Below are positions 19,767-27,764 of a stretch of 32,718 nucleotides of DNA, in pieces. The stretch spans positions 1 to 32,718 of the forward strand of contig JAUXRH010000339.1 of assembly GCA_030682075.1 (NCBI GenBank). The letters run 5' to 3'. Numbering within the stretch: the first letter of the stretch is position 1; the number at the start of each line of letters is the position of its first letter. Under the pieces are notes generated by a model. That model was not told the DNA's origin. It did not search any database and saw only the letters and a list, made by a program, of their open reading frames with translations. Made by a program: the position numbers and the translations under genes. Origin of the DNA: Nitrosomonas sp. GTDB lineage: Bacteria; Pseudomonadota; Gammaproteobacteria; Burkholderiales; Nitrosomonadaceae.

Positions 19767-21677
19767 GTGCAAGCTGATACAAATAAAGAACATCTGAACT
19801 TCCAGACAGAAGCTAAACAACTTCTGAAATTGATGATCCATTCCTTGTATAGCAACAAGGAAATATTTTTACGTGAGCTGATTTCTAATGCGTCTGACGC
19901 CTCAGATAAACTGAGGTTTGAGGGATTAACCGATGCTGCTTTGTATGAATTGGATACAGAGCTTAAAATTCATGTGAGTTATGATGTTAGTGAACATACG
20001 ATAACTATTTCTGATAATGGTATCGGAATGTCTAGACAAGAAGTTATTGACCATATTGGCACAATAGCTAAGTCGGGAACGCGAGAATTCTTTGATTCTT
20101 TAACCGGTGATCAAGTTAGAGATGCAAACTTAATCGGCCAGTTTGGTGTTGGTTTTTATTCTGCTTTTATCGTTGCTGACAAAGTGACATTGAAGACGCG
20201 GCGTGCTGGCTTGACGGCAGAACATGGGGTTTGCTGGGAGTCTGCGGGTGAAGGTGATTACACCATAGAGATTATAAATAAAGAAGCACGAGGTACTGAG
20301 ATTAAACTTCATCTTCGAGATGATGAGCATGAATTACTTAATGGCATGCGTCTACGCGGTATTATTCGTAGATACTCCGATCACATCACACTGCCAATTG
20401 TGATGAAAAAAGAAAAATGGTCTCAAGAAGAAAATAAAAACCTCATTTCGGATGAGGATGAAGTGATTAATCAGGCGAGCGCTTTATGGGCACGTCCGAA
20501 GAGTGACGTGACGATTGAGCAATACCATGAGTTTTATAAGCATGTGGCACATGATTTTGAACCGCCGCTGGCCTATGTTCATGCTAAGGTTGAAGGTAAG
20601 CAAGAATACGCACAATTACTTTACATTCCATCACGTGCGCCTTTTGACTTGTTTGACCGTGAGCATCGTCATGGTATCAAGCTTTATGTGCAGCGGGTAT
20701 TCATTATGGATGATGCGGAAAAACTGTTACCAAATTATCTTCGATTTATCCGTGGCGTGATTGACGCCAACAACTTGCCTTTGAATGTTTCACGCGAGAT
20801 ATTGCAGGAATCAAAAGATATTGACACGATTAAAGCAGGTACCGTAAAGAGAATACTGGGCCTAATCGAAGATTTGTCAAAAAATGAAACCGATGAAGGA
20901 AAAGAAAAATACAAAACATTCTGGCAGGAATTTGGGTCAGTTCTGAAGGAAGGGGTTGGAGAAGATTTTTCTAACCGTGGACGCATTGCTAAGTTGTTAC
21001 GATTTGTGTCTACATATGATGAAACTGACGAGCAATCGGTATCATTGAGTGACTATGTTGGACGAATGAAAGAAGGGCAACAAAAGATTTATTATATAAC
21101 CGCTGATAGTCTTAATGCAGCTAAAAGCAGTCCGCACCTGGAAGTATTTCGAAAGAAAGACATTGAAGTGCTGCTGCTTTCTGAGCGTGTCGATGAATGG
21201 TTGGCAACGAATCTTACTGAATTTGATGGCAAGCCACTGCAATCCGTAGCGAAAGGAAGTCTTGACCTGGGTGAATTGGAGGATGAGACCGAGAAAGCTT
21301 CGCGCGAGAAAGAAACGGGAGAATATCAAGTACTCACCGAGAAAATGAAAGAAGTATTAGGTGAGCAAGTGAAAGATGTACGCATTACCTTGCGTTTAAC
21401 TGAATCACCCGCTTGTCTGGTGGCAGATGCCCATGATATGGGAGGTAATTTGGAGCGCTTACTTAAATCAGCTGGGCAAAAGGTAAATCATGCGAAACCG
21501 ATACTTGAAATTAACCCTCATCACCCGATGGTAAAACGTTTAAAAACAGAAGAGGCGAATTTTGCAGATTGGAGCCTGATATTATTTGACCAGGCATTAC
21601 TGGCTGAAGGTGGGCAGCTTGATGACCCGGCTACTTTTGTTAAAAGACTTAATGCCTTATTATTATCTGTTTCATAA
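19767..21677 (+). CDS. htpG: Chaperone protein HtpG (Hsp90)
   Basis: ATP-dependent dimeric chaperone of the cytosol that remodels client proteins, with DnaK upstream. The 636-aa protein has the GHKL ATPase motifs at its N-terminus: [14 protein letters not shown] (ATP-binding Glu/Asn), [20 protein letters not shown] and [15 protein letters not shown]. The middle domain carries [19 protein letters not shown] with the catalytic-loop Arg. The C-terminal dimerisation domain ends without the eukaryotic MEEVD tail. It starts at GTG 19767 with GGGAG 6 bases upstream. It is monocistronic in appearance and under the sigma-32 promoter just upstream. Confidence 0.97.
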   Translation: MQADTNKEHLNFQTEAKQLLKLMIHSLYSNKEIFLRELISNASDASDKLRFEGLTDAALYELDTELKIHVSYDVSEHTITISDNGIGMSRQEVIDHIGTIAKSGTREFFDSLTGDQVRDANLIGQFGVGFYSAFIVADKVTLKTRRAGLTAEHGVCWESAGEGDYTIEIINKEARGTEIKLHLRDDEHELLNGMRLRGIIRRYSDHITLPIVMKKEKWSQEENKNLISDEDEVINQASALWARPKSDVTIEQYHEFYKHVAHDFEPPLAYVHAKVEGKQEYAQLLYIPSRAPFDLFDREHRHGIKLYVQRVFIMDDAEKLLPNYLRFIRGVIDANNLPLNVSREILQESKDIDTIKAGTVKRILGLIEDLSKNETDEGKEKYKTFWQEFGSVLKEGVGEDFSNRGRIAKLLRFVSTYDETDEQSVSLSDYVGRMKEGQQKIYYITADSLNAAKSSPHLEVFRKKDIEVLLLSERVDEWLATNLTEFDGKPLQSVAKGSLDLGELEDETEKASREKETGEYQVLTEKMKEVLGEQVKDVRITLRLTESPACLVADAHDMGGNLERLLKSAGQKVNHAKPILEINPHHPMVKRLKTEEANFADWSLILFDQALLAEGGQLDDPATFVKRLNALLLSVS

Positions 21678-21747
21678 CGCGAGAAATAATTCGGATAGTC
21701 GTTCTTTTTGTATCTATACTGATTATAAATAATTTTCTGGGGTAATA

Positions 21748-21770
21748 AGCTTTACCGCAGAGTTAAAGCT
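21748..21770 (+). terminator. Possible weak terminator after htpG
   Basis: A 7-bp perfect inverted repeat AGCTTTA/TAAAGCT (21748-21754 and 21764-21770) encloses a 9-base loop. No T-run follows, so function as a terminator is doubtful. Confidence 0.3.
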
Positions 21771-21826
21771 GGTTTATATGATACTTATATTAAATGTCAT
21801 GCTCCGTTAGTCATTGAATAACAGAA

Positions 21827-22005
21827 GGGCACCTCTAAAAATCCAATTTTGCGAGCAGCCGCTTTGCGGCTTGCCTGCTTACCCCGTTTCGTCGCAATAC
21901 GGCGTTGCTCATAAAAAATCTTCTCTTACCTATCAACCATATGCTACGCTCAAATTTTTTCTCGCGCCTTGTCTTGCCGGGAAACTTGAATTTTTAGAGA
22001 TGCCC
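21827..22005. mobile_element. 179-bp MITE-like element with terminal inverted repeats
   Basis: Both ends carry a 24-base inverted repeat beginning GGGCAYCTCTAAAAAT (21827-21850 and 21982-22005) with 3 mismatches. The element is flanked by a 4-bp direct repeat AGAA (21823-21826 and 22006-22009), the expected target duplication. It has no transposase gene, so it would need a full-length relative elsewhere to move. An internal hairpin AGCCGC-TTT-GCGGCT lies at 21857-21871. A 66-codon open frame through it (ending LAGKLEFLEMPRK) is most likely chance or a leftover of the parent element. It sits 32 bases before ogt and could separate ogt-xerD from an older promoter. Confidence 0.8.
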
Positions 22006-22027
22006 AGAAAATGAATTTAAGTTGACC

Positions 22028-22032
22028 AAGGA
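22028..22032 (+). promoter_or_regulatory. Ribosome binding site for the TTG-started ogt
   Basis: AAGGA 5 bases before TTG 22038, outside and just downstream of the MITE. No in-frame ATG fits the N-terminus. Confidence 0.5.
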
Positions 22033-22037
22033 TAATT

Positions 22038-22547
22038 TTGAAGAAATCCAAGGGCATTTCAACAACTGAATCGATAAATAACTTTCAGGCAAAGCTTGCT
22101 ACCCCATTTGCAATTCTCGGTATTCGTACTGAAGAAGATTGGCTTATCGATATTGAATATCTACCACTCGATACCCCTGAACTCACACCACAGAATCTAC
22201 TTGCAAAACAAATCTGTGATCAATTATTAGCCTACTTAGCTGAACCAGATTTCGTATTTGATCTGTCGTTACATTTGGGGGGCACTTTATATCAGCGTCG
22301 AGTATGGGAGGTTATACAGACAATTCCCTGCGGTAAAACTTTTAGTTATGCAGAGATTGCGACAAAGCTAAACTCTTCCCCACGAGCGGTAGGTCGGGCA
22401 TGTGGCGCCAACCAGATTCCTATCATAATACCTTGTCATCGCGTGATCACTAAAAATGGGGGGTTAGGGGGCTTTATGAACGCAAGTGATGGACATCCCT
22501 TAGTCATCAAGCGTTGGTTATTAGATCACGAGGGTGTTTGTGCCTAA
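22038..22547 (+). CDS. ogt: Methylated-DNA--protein-cysteine S-methyltransferase
   Basis: Suicide repair protein that takes the methyl group from O6-methylguanine onto its own Cys. The 169-aa protein has the short N-terminal alpha/beta domain (to about residue 80) and the DNA-binding/catalytic C-terminal domain. That domain runs FSYAEIA (helix-turn-helix start), the Arg-finger segment PRAVGRACGANQIP, and the active site IPCHRV with Cys133, then GGLGGFM. It has no AraC-type Ada part. It starts at TTG 22038, judged from AAGGA and the lack of a better ATG. Its stop overlaps xerD by 8 bases, so the pair is translated together. The MITE upstream may affect its promoter. Confidence 0.9.
   Translation: MKKSKGISTTESINNFQAKLATPFAILGIRTEEDWLIDIEYLPLDTPELTPQNLLAKQICDQLLAYLAEPDFVFDLSLHLGGTLYQRRVWEVIQTIPCGKTFSYAEIATKLNSSPRAVGRACGANQIPIIIPCHRVITKNGGLGGFMNASDGHPLVIKRWLLDHEGVCA
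22530..22534 (+). promoter_or_regulatory. Ribosome binding site deciding the xerD start
   Basis: GAGGG lies 5 bases before GTG 22540. The other candidate, GTG 22534, begins inside this site, so 22540 is preferred and gives a 299-aa protein, close to the usual XerD length. Confidence 0.5.
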
Positions 22548-23439
22548 TACAGATCTGCTCGATGAATTTTCTGATACATTGTGGTTAGAAGATGGTTTGT
22601 CACGTAATACGCTGGAAAATTATCGTGCAGATCTGCGGCAATTCGGTGAGTGGTTAAGAGAACATAGTCAGAGTAGCCGGGTATTAATTGATGCAACTCA
22701 TGCAGACTTGCTTGCGTTTCTTGCTTTTAGAGTCTCGGTGAAAATCAAGGCCAGTACAACCAGCCGCGAGTTATCGAGTTTAAAACGATTCTACCGTTTT
22801 TTATTACGGCAAAGAAAAATCCAGATTGATCCCAGTCTTAATATCGAAACACCGAAACGTTCTCGCCATCTTCCAGAAAGTCTGGCCGAAGCTGATGTGG
22901 AAGCACTGCTTGGCGCACCAGATATTAATCAATTATTAGGGATACGTGACCGCGCGATGTTGGAAGTGCTTTATGCCAGCGGATTACGTGTATCTGAACT
23001 GGTTAGCTTAAAAAATTCACAAGTAAGTCAGGATATGGGGGTGCTGCGTATAAGGGGCAAAGGTAGTAAAGAACGCATAGTGCCATTAGGTGAAGATGCG
23101 CTGGAATGGCTGGATTGTTACACTAAGCAGGTTCGATCAATACTGCTGGATGGAAAAGTTACGGATACCGTATTTGTTACAACACGTGGTGCGGGTATGA
23201 CGCGACAGGCCTTCTGGTACCTTATTAAACGTCATGCACAGCAGGCGGGCATTAACAATTCCTTGTCACCCCATACGTTACGCCATGCTTTTGCAACGCA
23301 TTTACTGAACCATGGTGCTGATTTACGTGTGGTTCAGCTATTGTTGGGCCATGCAGATATTTCTACTACCCAAATTTATACGCATATTGCCCGGGAAAGA
23401 TTAAAGCAACTTCATGCCAAACATCATCCAAGAGGATGA
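22540..23439 (+). CDS. xerD: Site-specific tyrosine recombinase XerD
   Basis: Together with XerC it resolves chromosome dimers at dif near the replication terminus, under FtsK control. The 299-aa protein has an N-terminal SAM-like core-binding domain (to about 105) and a catalytic domain with all tyrosine-recombinase residues: Arg150 in ASGLRVSEL, Lys174 in RGKGSKER, His245 and Arg248 in HTLRHAFATHLL, His271 in LGHADIST, and the nucleophile Tyr280 in QIYTH. The start GTG 22540 is chosen for its ribosome site. It overlaps ogt by 8 bases. XerD is preferred over XerC from overall resemblance and length; the pair is similar, so some doubt remains. Confidence 0.87.
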   Translation: MPNTDLLDEFSDTLWLEDGLSRNTLENYRADLRQFGEWLREHSQSSRVLIDATHADLLAFLAFRVSVKIKASTTSRELSSLKRFYRFLLRQRKIQIDPSLNIETPKRSRHLPESLAEADVEALLGAPDINQLLGIRDRAMLEVLYASGLRVSELVSLKNSQVSQDMGVLRIRGKGSKERIVPLGEDALEWLDCYTKQVRSILLDGKVTDTVFVTTRGAGMTRQAFWYLIKRHAQQAGINNSLSPHTLRHAFATHLLNHGADLRVVQLLLGHADISTTQIYTHIARERLKQLHAKHHPRG

Positions 23440-23458
23440 TCCAGAGTTGCTCTGGGTC
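23438..23458 (+). terminator. Hairpin terminator of ogt-xerD
   Basis: A 9-bp stem with a 3-base loop (arms 23438-23446 and 23450-23458, one G-T pair) overlaps the xerD stop codon and is followed by GTTTGGTT. It is a compact hairpin with a weak T-tract, and it separates the + strand genes from the convergent dsbB. Confidence 0.6.
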
Positions 23459-23505
23459 GTTTGGTTAATTAAAGGGAAAGCAGCAGGGCTAGGTTGTGAT
23501 GGCAG

Positions 23506-23991
23506 TCAATCTGTGCGACATCTTTTGGCAAATAACGTATGAGCAGCTAACAGACCAAGTGCGATAAAAGCAATAAATGACCAATCGGGTATCGTGAGTG
23601 ACAAAAATTCCCAGTCTATGCTGGTACAGTCACCATTCGCTTCAAACATGCCCGGCCACCATTGCGCGATTGACAGGGCATTCAGCAATGCTTCTTCTGG
23701 ACTAATGCCGCATTCCAATGTTTCAGGGTAGCGTATTAACCAGGCGTGACGCAATGAGACGATAGCGCCGACGAGTGCAAGCATTGTCATTAGGCCCCCA
23801 TATAGTCGGCGACCTATTTTTCCAGGGTTATGGAAAAATGCCAATAATGCCGTTAGACCAAGCAACGAAAAAGCAATACGTTGAACAATACAAAGAGGAC
23901 AGGGCAGTAATTCCTTTTCAAACTGAAGGTGCATTGCATAGCTGATAAGACTCAGGCAGCTTAGAAAAATGAACAAGAAAACCGGTCTCAT
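23506..23991 (-). CDS. dsbB: Disulphide bond formation protein B
   Basis: Inner-membrane protein that re-oxidises DsbA by passing electrons to quinone. The 161-aa protein has four membrane helices. The first periplasmic loop holds the redox pair Cys31-Pro-Leu-Cys34 just before IVQR, whose Arg aids quinone binding. The second loop holds Cys94 and Cys122. It converges with xerD, with the hairpin at 23438-23458 between them. The 48-base gap to the upstream methyltransferase gene suggests possible co-transcription on the minus strand. Confidence 0.93.
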   Translation of the reverse strand: MRPVFLFIFLSCLSLISYAMHLQFEKELLPCPLCIVQRIAFSLLGLTALLAFFHNPGKIGRRLYGGLMTMLALVGAIVSLRHAWLIRYPETLECGISPEEALLNALSIAQWWPGMFEANGDCTSIDWEFLSLTIPDWSFIAFIALGLLAAHTLFAKRCRTD

Positions 23992-24039
23992 TTTTATATC
24001 ACTATTCGTTTGTTTGACGTAAAGAACCTGTACTTATTG

Positions 24040-25212
24040 TTACGATATCGCTTCTTTCTTATCTTTTCGCATTCCCCCAGGCACCATTCTATATTCAAAC
24101 AAACGACATTCCAGCGCACCGTTGAATAAGGGTATGCGGCGTGAGGGGCTTAGATGTATTAATTTTGGTAACATTGGGTCGCCGGTGAAAATATAGGCGA
24201 TCCAGTTACTGAATTTCTTCTTCAGCACATTACCTATTTTAGGATAGAGCTCCGTCAGCACTTCTTGTTCACCCATTCGCACACCATAGGGTGGATTAGT
24301 AATAAGTATTCCATTTGGTGTGGGGGCGGAAATTTCAAGAATATTGGCCTGTTTTAACTGCACGACATCGTCTAATCGTGCGGCAGTAAGGTTCGCGCGC
24401 GCGTCAGTTAGGGCGTCGCCATATAAGTCACTGCCAAAAATCGGTTGCGGTGTATGTGGTTGTTGTTCGGCTACTGCCGTTTCTTTTAATTGGTTCCAAA
24501 GTGCCTGGTCAAATTGCTTGAATTTCTCGAAGGCAAAGTTACGTTCGATACCTGGCGCGATATTAAGCGCCATTTGAGCCGCCTCCAGTAAAAATGTACC
24601 GCTGCCACACATTGGATCAAACAACGGGATACCCGGTTGCCAGCCGGCTAAATGTAAAATTCCGGCAGCCAGATTTTCCCGTAGCGGTGCTTCTCCGGCA
24701 GTTTTTCTCAGGCCACGCTTAAATAATGCTTCGCCCGAAGTATCTAAATAGAGGGTGAACGTATTTGCGTCCAAAAAGCCATGAATGCGAATATCGGGCT
24801 GAGCTGTATCAACACTGGGGCGCATCCCGGCAATTTGACGGAATTTATCGCAGACCGCATCTTTGATTTTAAGTGTTGCGTAGTCCAGACTGCGTAGTGG
24901 GCATTTAATGGCGGCCAGATTAACTCGGATGGTATATGTCGGTGCGAACCATTCATGCCAGAGGAGTGCTTTGGTCGTATTGTAAATGTCATCTTCATTG
25001 ATATAAGGCCGACTCGCAATTTGCCATAGAATACGGCTCGCGATGCGGCTTTTCAGGTTTGCGTTATAACAGGTATGCCAGCCACCTTGAAATTGTACGC
25101 CGCCATTACTGGTTTTTACGGCGGCAGCGCCAATTTGTTCCAGTTCGGTAGCGAGTGTTGATTCAAGACCACGTGGACAAGGCGCAAAAAAATGAAGAAA
25201 TTTTGGTTTCAT
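24040..25212 (-). CDS. rlmL: 23S rRNA (guanine-N2)-methyltransferase, RlmL N-terminal type (THUMP)
   Basis: SAM-dependent RNA methyltransferase related to the first half of E. coli RlmL (YcbY), which makes m2G2445 in 23S rRNA. The 390-aa protein begins with FAPCPRGLESTLATEL and a THUMP RNA-binding domain (about 55-160). The Rossmann-like domain follows, with motif I DPMCGSGTFLLEAA (from about residue 199) and catalytic motif IV TNPPYG (305-310). E. coli RlmL is a 702-aa fusion with the RlmK part. This is the stand-alone form, the usual one outside gammaproteobacteria, so it is not truncated. Exact base specificity is inferred from the family. No strong ribosome site precedes ATG 25212. Confidence 0.83.
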   Translation of the reverse strand: MKPKFLHFFAPCPRGLESTLATELEQIGAAAVKTSNGGVQFQGGWHTCYNANLKSRIASRILWQIASRPYINEDDIYNTTKALLWHEWFAPTYTIRVNLAAIKCPLRSLDYATLKIKDAVCDKFRQIAGMRPSVDTAQPDIRIHGFLDANTFTLYLDTSGEALFKRGLRKTAGEAPLRENLAAGILHLAGWQPGIPLFDPMCGSGTFLLEAAQMALNIAPGIERNFAFEKFKQFDQALWNQLKETAVAEQQPHTPQPIFGSDLYGDALTDARANLTAARLDDVVQLKQANILEISAPTPNGILITNPPYGVRMGEQEVLTELYPKIGNVLKKKFSNWIAYIFTGDPMLPKLIHLSPSRRIPLFNGALECRLFEYRMVPGGMRKDKKEAIS

Positions 25213-25276
25213 AATAGAAAGTCGCTAACTAGGGTGTTCAGCATCATCCTTATCACTATTCAGATCGCTGTTTTAT

Positions 25277-25305
25277 TAAGAAAATATACGCAGTTTGTGC
25301 GTGTA
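25277..25305 (-). terminator. Rho-independent terminator after the DUF423 gene (minus strand)
   Basis: Arms 25285-25292 and 25298-25305 form an 8-bp stem with one G-T pair and a 5-base loop. Read on the minus strand it is followed by TTTTCTTAAT, a proper U-tract. It ends the DUF423 transcript before rlmL. Confidence 0.65.
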
Positions 25306-25312
25306 AACAGGT

Positions 25313-25341
25313 CTGTTTGATACCGCGATAAAATCAAACAG
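25313..25341. repeat. 9-bp perfect inverted repeat next to the terminator
   Basis: CTGTTTGAT (25313-25321) and its exact complement (25333-25341) flank an 11-base loop. On the minus strand it comes 8 bases before the terminator hairpin, so the DUF423 transcript would end in two hairpins in a row. Confidence 0.55.
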
Positions 25342-25363
25342 CGATGGTATGATTTTCTCCCGT

Positions 25364-25738
25364 TTAATTTTCTTTCCATACGCCATAGGCAAGTAATACC
25401 CATGCGCTTAGAAATGCGACGCCGCCGAATGGTGCAATCATGCCAAGCCCGCGCATTTCTGTCAGACTTAATACATAGAGACTGGCGCAAAATAGAATAA
25501 TGCCGACAAGCATCAACCACCCGGACAGTGTGATTAAGCGAGATTTTTGAAAGTGAAATAAAACCAAACCAACGATAAGAAGCCCGATGGCATGATAGAA
25601 ATGATATTGCACACCGGTTTGATAGATGGTGAGCATGTCAGCAGATAATGTCTGTTTAAGACCATGTGCGCCGAAAGCACCGAAAGCGACACACAGAAAA
25701 GCATTGATCGCACCAAGCGATAAAAAGGTTTTGGGCAT
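25364..25738 (-). CDS. DUF423 family inner-membrane protein
   Basis: A 124-aa protein with four hydrophobic helices, of the DUF423 (YgdD-like) family. The N-terminal LGAINAFLCVAFGAFGAHGL and the middle GVQYHFYHAIGLLIVG are the family hallmarks. The biochemical role is not known. AAGGA lies 7 bases before ATG 25738 on the minus strand. It lies between xseA and rlmL, has its own hairpin terminators downstream, and a hairpin lies in the 126-base gap upstream, so it may be a single-gene unit. Confidence 0.85.
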   Translation of the reverse strand: MPKTFLSLGAINAFLCVAFGAFGAHGLKQTLSADMLTIYQTGVQYHFYHAIGLLIVGLVLFHFQKSRLITLSGWLMLVGIILFCASLYVLSLTEMRGLGMIAPFGGVAFLSAWVLLAYGVWKEN

Positions 25739-25772
25739 GAGTGAATCCTTGATGGGATGTGATTGATCATTT

Positions 25773-25791
25773 TACCCTGCAAAGCAGGGTA
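25773..25791. repeat. Strong hairpin between xseA and the DUF423 gene
   Basis: A perfect 8-bp inverted repeat TACCCTGC/GCAGGGTA with an AAA loop. It follows xseA on the minus strand and may end its transcript or protect its 3' end. There is no U-tract on the minus side. A second, longer-range repeat (AGGCGC 25825-25830 with GCGCCT 25861-25866) overlaps the xseA stop. Confidence 0.5.
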
Positions 25792-25864
25792 TAGGTAATG
25801 TGTCGGCGTAACTTTTTGAAATGGAGGCGCTGTTTCTGCCAGGTTTTATTCGGGAATCTGGCGC

Positions 25865-27208
25865 CTATTTATTTTTCTTTGATACGCTTGCCTTACACCA
25901 TCCTTTCGCGAATTGTACTTTGATGTTATCACCCACATCAATTTGGTCGCTGCTGCGTAATATGGCGCCTTCCGCAGTATAACTAATACTATACCCGCGA
26001 GCCAGTACAGCCTGTGGATTAAGATGGAGAAGATAAGATTGTTGGTGCTGCAAATTGATTTCGAGCGTTTTAGTATAGTGCGTCATCGCGCGGTGCATGC
26101 GCTTAGCTATTTCGCGCTGCTGTTGTTTTAATTGCGAAGCATTCGGGCTGGTGGCTGCAAGACGTTGGCTTGTTTCACATAATCGCCAATAGTTCGACTC
26201 AATATAATGTGACCAGCGGTTGATTAGCCGTTCTCGTAAATGCTGAAGTTGTATGAGTTGATTATGGATACGTTCGCCCGGATGTAGCAGTCGATGCGTC
26301 AATATATCCGTATCCTGCATCCATCGCTCAAGGCGATGTAACATAGACTGCTGCATCCTGTTACCCAGAGCATTGATCTGATGTAGTGCTGTCCGAGCGT
26401 CTTGACAGGCGAGCTGTGCTGCACCCGTTGGTGTTGGAGCGCGGACATCAGCGATGAAATCGGCAATAGTGAAATCAGTTTCATGACCAATGCCGCTGAT
26501 AATTGGAATAGGGGAGGCTGCAATTGCCTGCGCCACGATCTCTTCATTAAACGCCCATAAATCTTCTATGCCGCCACCGCCACGGCATAGAATCAGGACA
26601 TCACACTCTGCACGTTCGGTGGCTAGCCGAATGGCCTCGGCTATTTTTACTGCGGCACCCTCTCCTTGAACGGGTGTTGGGTAAATGATGACAGGTAAAG
26701 CGGGCATGCGGTATTTTAATGTGGATAGCACATCACGCAGTGCTGCGGCTGATGGAGAGGTGATAATGCCAATCTGTTTTGGGTAGATTGGTAATGTTTT
26801 TTTATGCGCTGGATCAAATAGACCGGCTTTATCAAGCTTGGCTTTAAGTTGCTCGAATGCTTCAAACAAGGTGCCTAAACCAGCGCGACGGATGATTTCG
26901 ATGCTTAACTGGAAGTCGCCGCGTGGTTCATAAAGTGTTGCCAGTGCATTAACTTCTACTTGCATGCCATCTTCAGGTTGCCAGTCGACATACCTGTTTT
27001 TGTGACGGAACATGACACAACGAACCTGAGCATTTGCATCTTTAAGGGAGAAATACCAGTGACCAGAGTTGTAACATTTGAGATTGGATATTTCACCACT
27101 CACCCAGAGCAATGGCATCGCCTGTTCCAGTAACAGCTTGGTGCTATAATTCAATTCGCTGACACTTAAAATGGGACGGGAGGTATTGGATATTGGAAGT
27201 AAAAGCAT
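25865..27208 (-). CDS. xseA: Exodeoxyribonuclease VII large subunit
   Basis: Catalytic subunit of exonuclease VII, which with XseB degrades single-stranded DNA from both ends during repair. The 447-aa protein has an N-terminal OB-fold (about 13-110, with VSGEISNLKCYNSGHWYFSLKD). The catalytic domain includes IGIITSPSAAALRDVLSTL, RGGGGIEDLWAFN (209-221) and GHETDFTIADFIADVRAP (241-258). A long coiled-coil region follows (about 265-400) and then a short C-terminal segment with the motif LARGYSI. No xseB is next to it. An 8-bp inverted repeat lies just upstream of the start codon. Confidence 0.95.
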   Translation of the reverse strand: MLLLPISNTSRPILSVSELNYSTKLLLEQAMPLLWVSGEISNLKCYNSGHWYFSLKDANAQVRCVMFRHKNRYVDWQPEDGMQVEVNALATLYEPRGDFQLSIEIIRRAGLGTLFEAFEQLKAKLDKAGLFDPAHKKTLPIYPKQIGIITSPSAAALRDVLSTLKYRMPALPVIIYPTPVQGEGAAVKIAEAIRLATERAECDVLILCRGGGGIEDLWAFNEEIVAQAIAASPIPIISGIGHETDFTIADFIADVRAPTPTGAAQLACQDARTALHQINALGNRMQQSMLHRLERWMQDTDILTHRLLHPGERIHNQLIQLQHLRERLINRWSHYIESNYWRLCETSQRLAATSPNASQLKQQQREIAKRMHRAMTHYTKTLEINLQHQQSYLLHLNPQAVLARGYSISYTAEGAILRSSDQIDVGDNIKVQFAKGWCKASVSKKNK

Positions 27209-27218
27209 CTTGACATTT

Positions 27219-27241
27219 TACAATAATCCACACTTATTGTA
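27219..27241. promoter_or_regulatory. Inverted repeat just upstream of xseA
   Basis: TACAATAA (27219-27226) and TTATTGTA (27234-27241) form a perfect 8-bp inverted repeat with a 7-base centre, 10 bases from the xseA start codon. It could be an operator, or a hairpin in the xseA leader close to the ribosome site. The centre contains a DnaA-box-like TAATCCACA (27224-27232). Confidence 0.45.
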
Positions 27242-27388
27242 GATATTTCGCGATTGACCTGACGAAACCCGCATGAATCTTTGCTTGTAATTTAACTGTT
27301 TGTTTATTATCGTTAATTAATAGCCTAAGAAATAATCAGATTAGAAAATATCGTTATGAAAGGGTCACTTAATAGTTGAGTTTGTTAT

Positions 27389-27423
27389 TTACCCACAAAC
27401 TTATCCACAGTAATTGTGGACAA
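27389..27423. promoter_or_regulatory. Cluster of three DnaA-box-like sites
   Basis: TTACCCACA (27389-27397, one mismatch), TTATCCACA (27401-27409, perfect DnaA box) and, on the opposite strand, TTGTCCACA (27415-27423, one mismatch). The first two are direct repeats 3 bases apart; the last two face each other with 5 bases between. Such density is unlikely by chance in AT-rich spacer and suggests DnaA binding, either for regulation or titration. Confidence 0.55.
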
Positions 27424-27764
27424 TAAGATGTGTAGATTTTCTTACGGAAACGTGTTTGTACGCTACGTTGAAGTATAAAAATACGATTTGATTGCTATGA
27501 TCGCTTAGGGAACGGCTGATTAATGAAGGAACTGTTAATATCTGATGGCTGGAACCGTTTTGGTCATAGCTCATCTGGTTCATAATTGATCCGTGGATTT
27601 TTAGCGTAAAATTAATCGAATAAGCCTGTAAAATAGCAAAAATAGCAGTCTGGATTTGTAGGCAATAAATAACGAGTTGATTATTTGTCTGTTGTAAAAA
27701 ATGCAAATGAGAGGATAAATCAATTAATGGAATATTCGGATCAGGTTACTGAGGAGATTGTCGC

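Larger units (their letters stand above)
27209..27764. other. Divergent AT-rich spacer between xseA and exbB
   Basis: 556 bases without a convincing gene. It must hold the promoters of both divergent genes. Apart from the xseA-proximal inverted repeat and the DnaA-box cluster, I see only AT-rich sequence. A 101-codon minus-strand frame (27401-27706) has no ribosome site or recognisable motif. Confidence 0.5.

Noticed and set aside
21814-22014. 66-codon open frame on the + strand
   Set aside because: It runs from end to end of the MITE-like element, has no ribosome site, and its sequence follows from the inverted repeats.
27401-27706. 101-codon minus-strand open frame in the xseA-exbB spacer
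   Set aside because: No ribosome site, no known motif, and it overlaps the DnaA-box cluster; composition is that of spacer DNA.
27209-27764. Chromosomal replication origin
   Set aside because: DnaA-like boxes are present, but no dnaA, dnaN, gyrB or rpmH is nearby and skew cannot be judged from this window.
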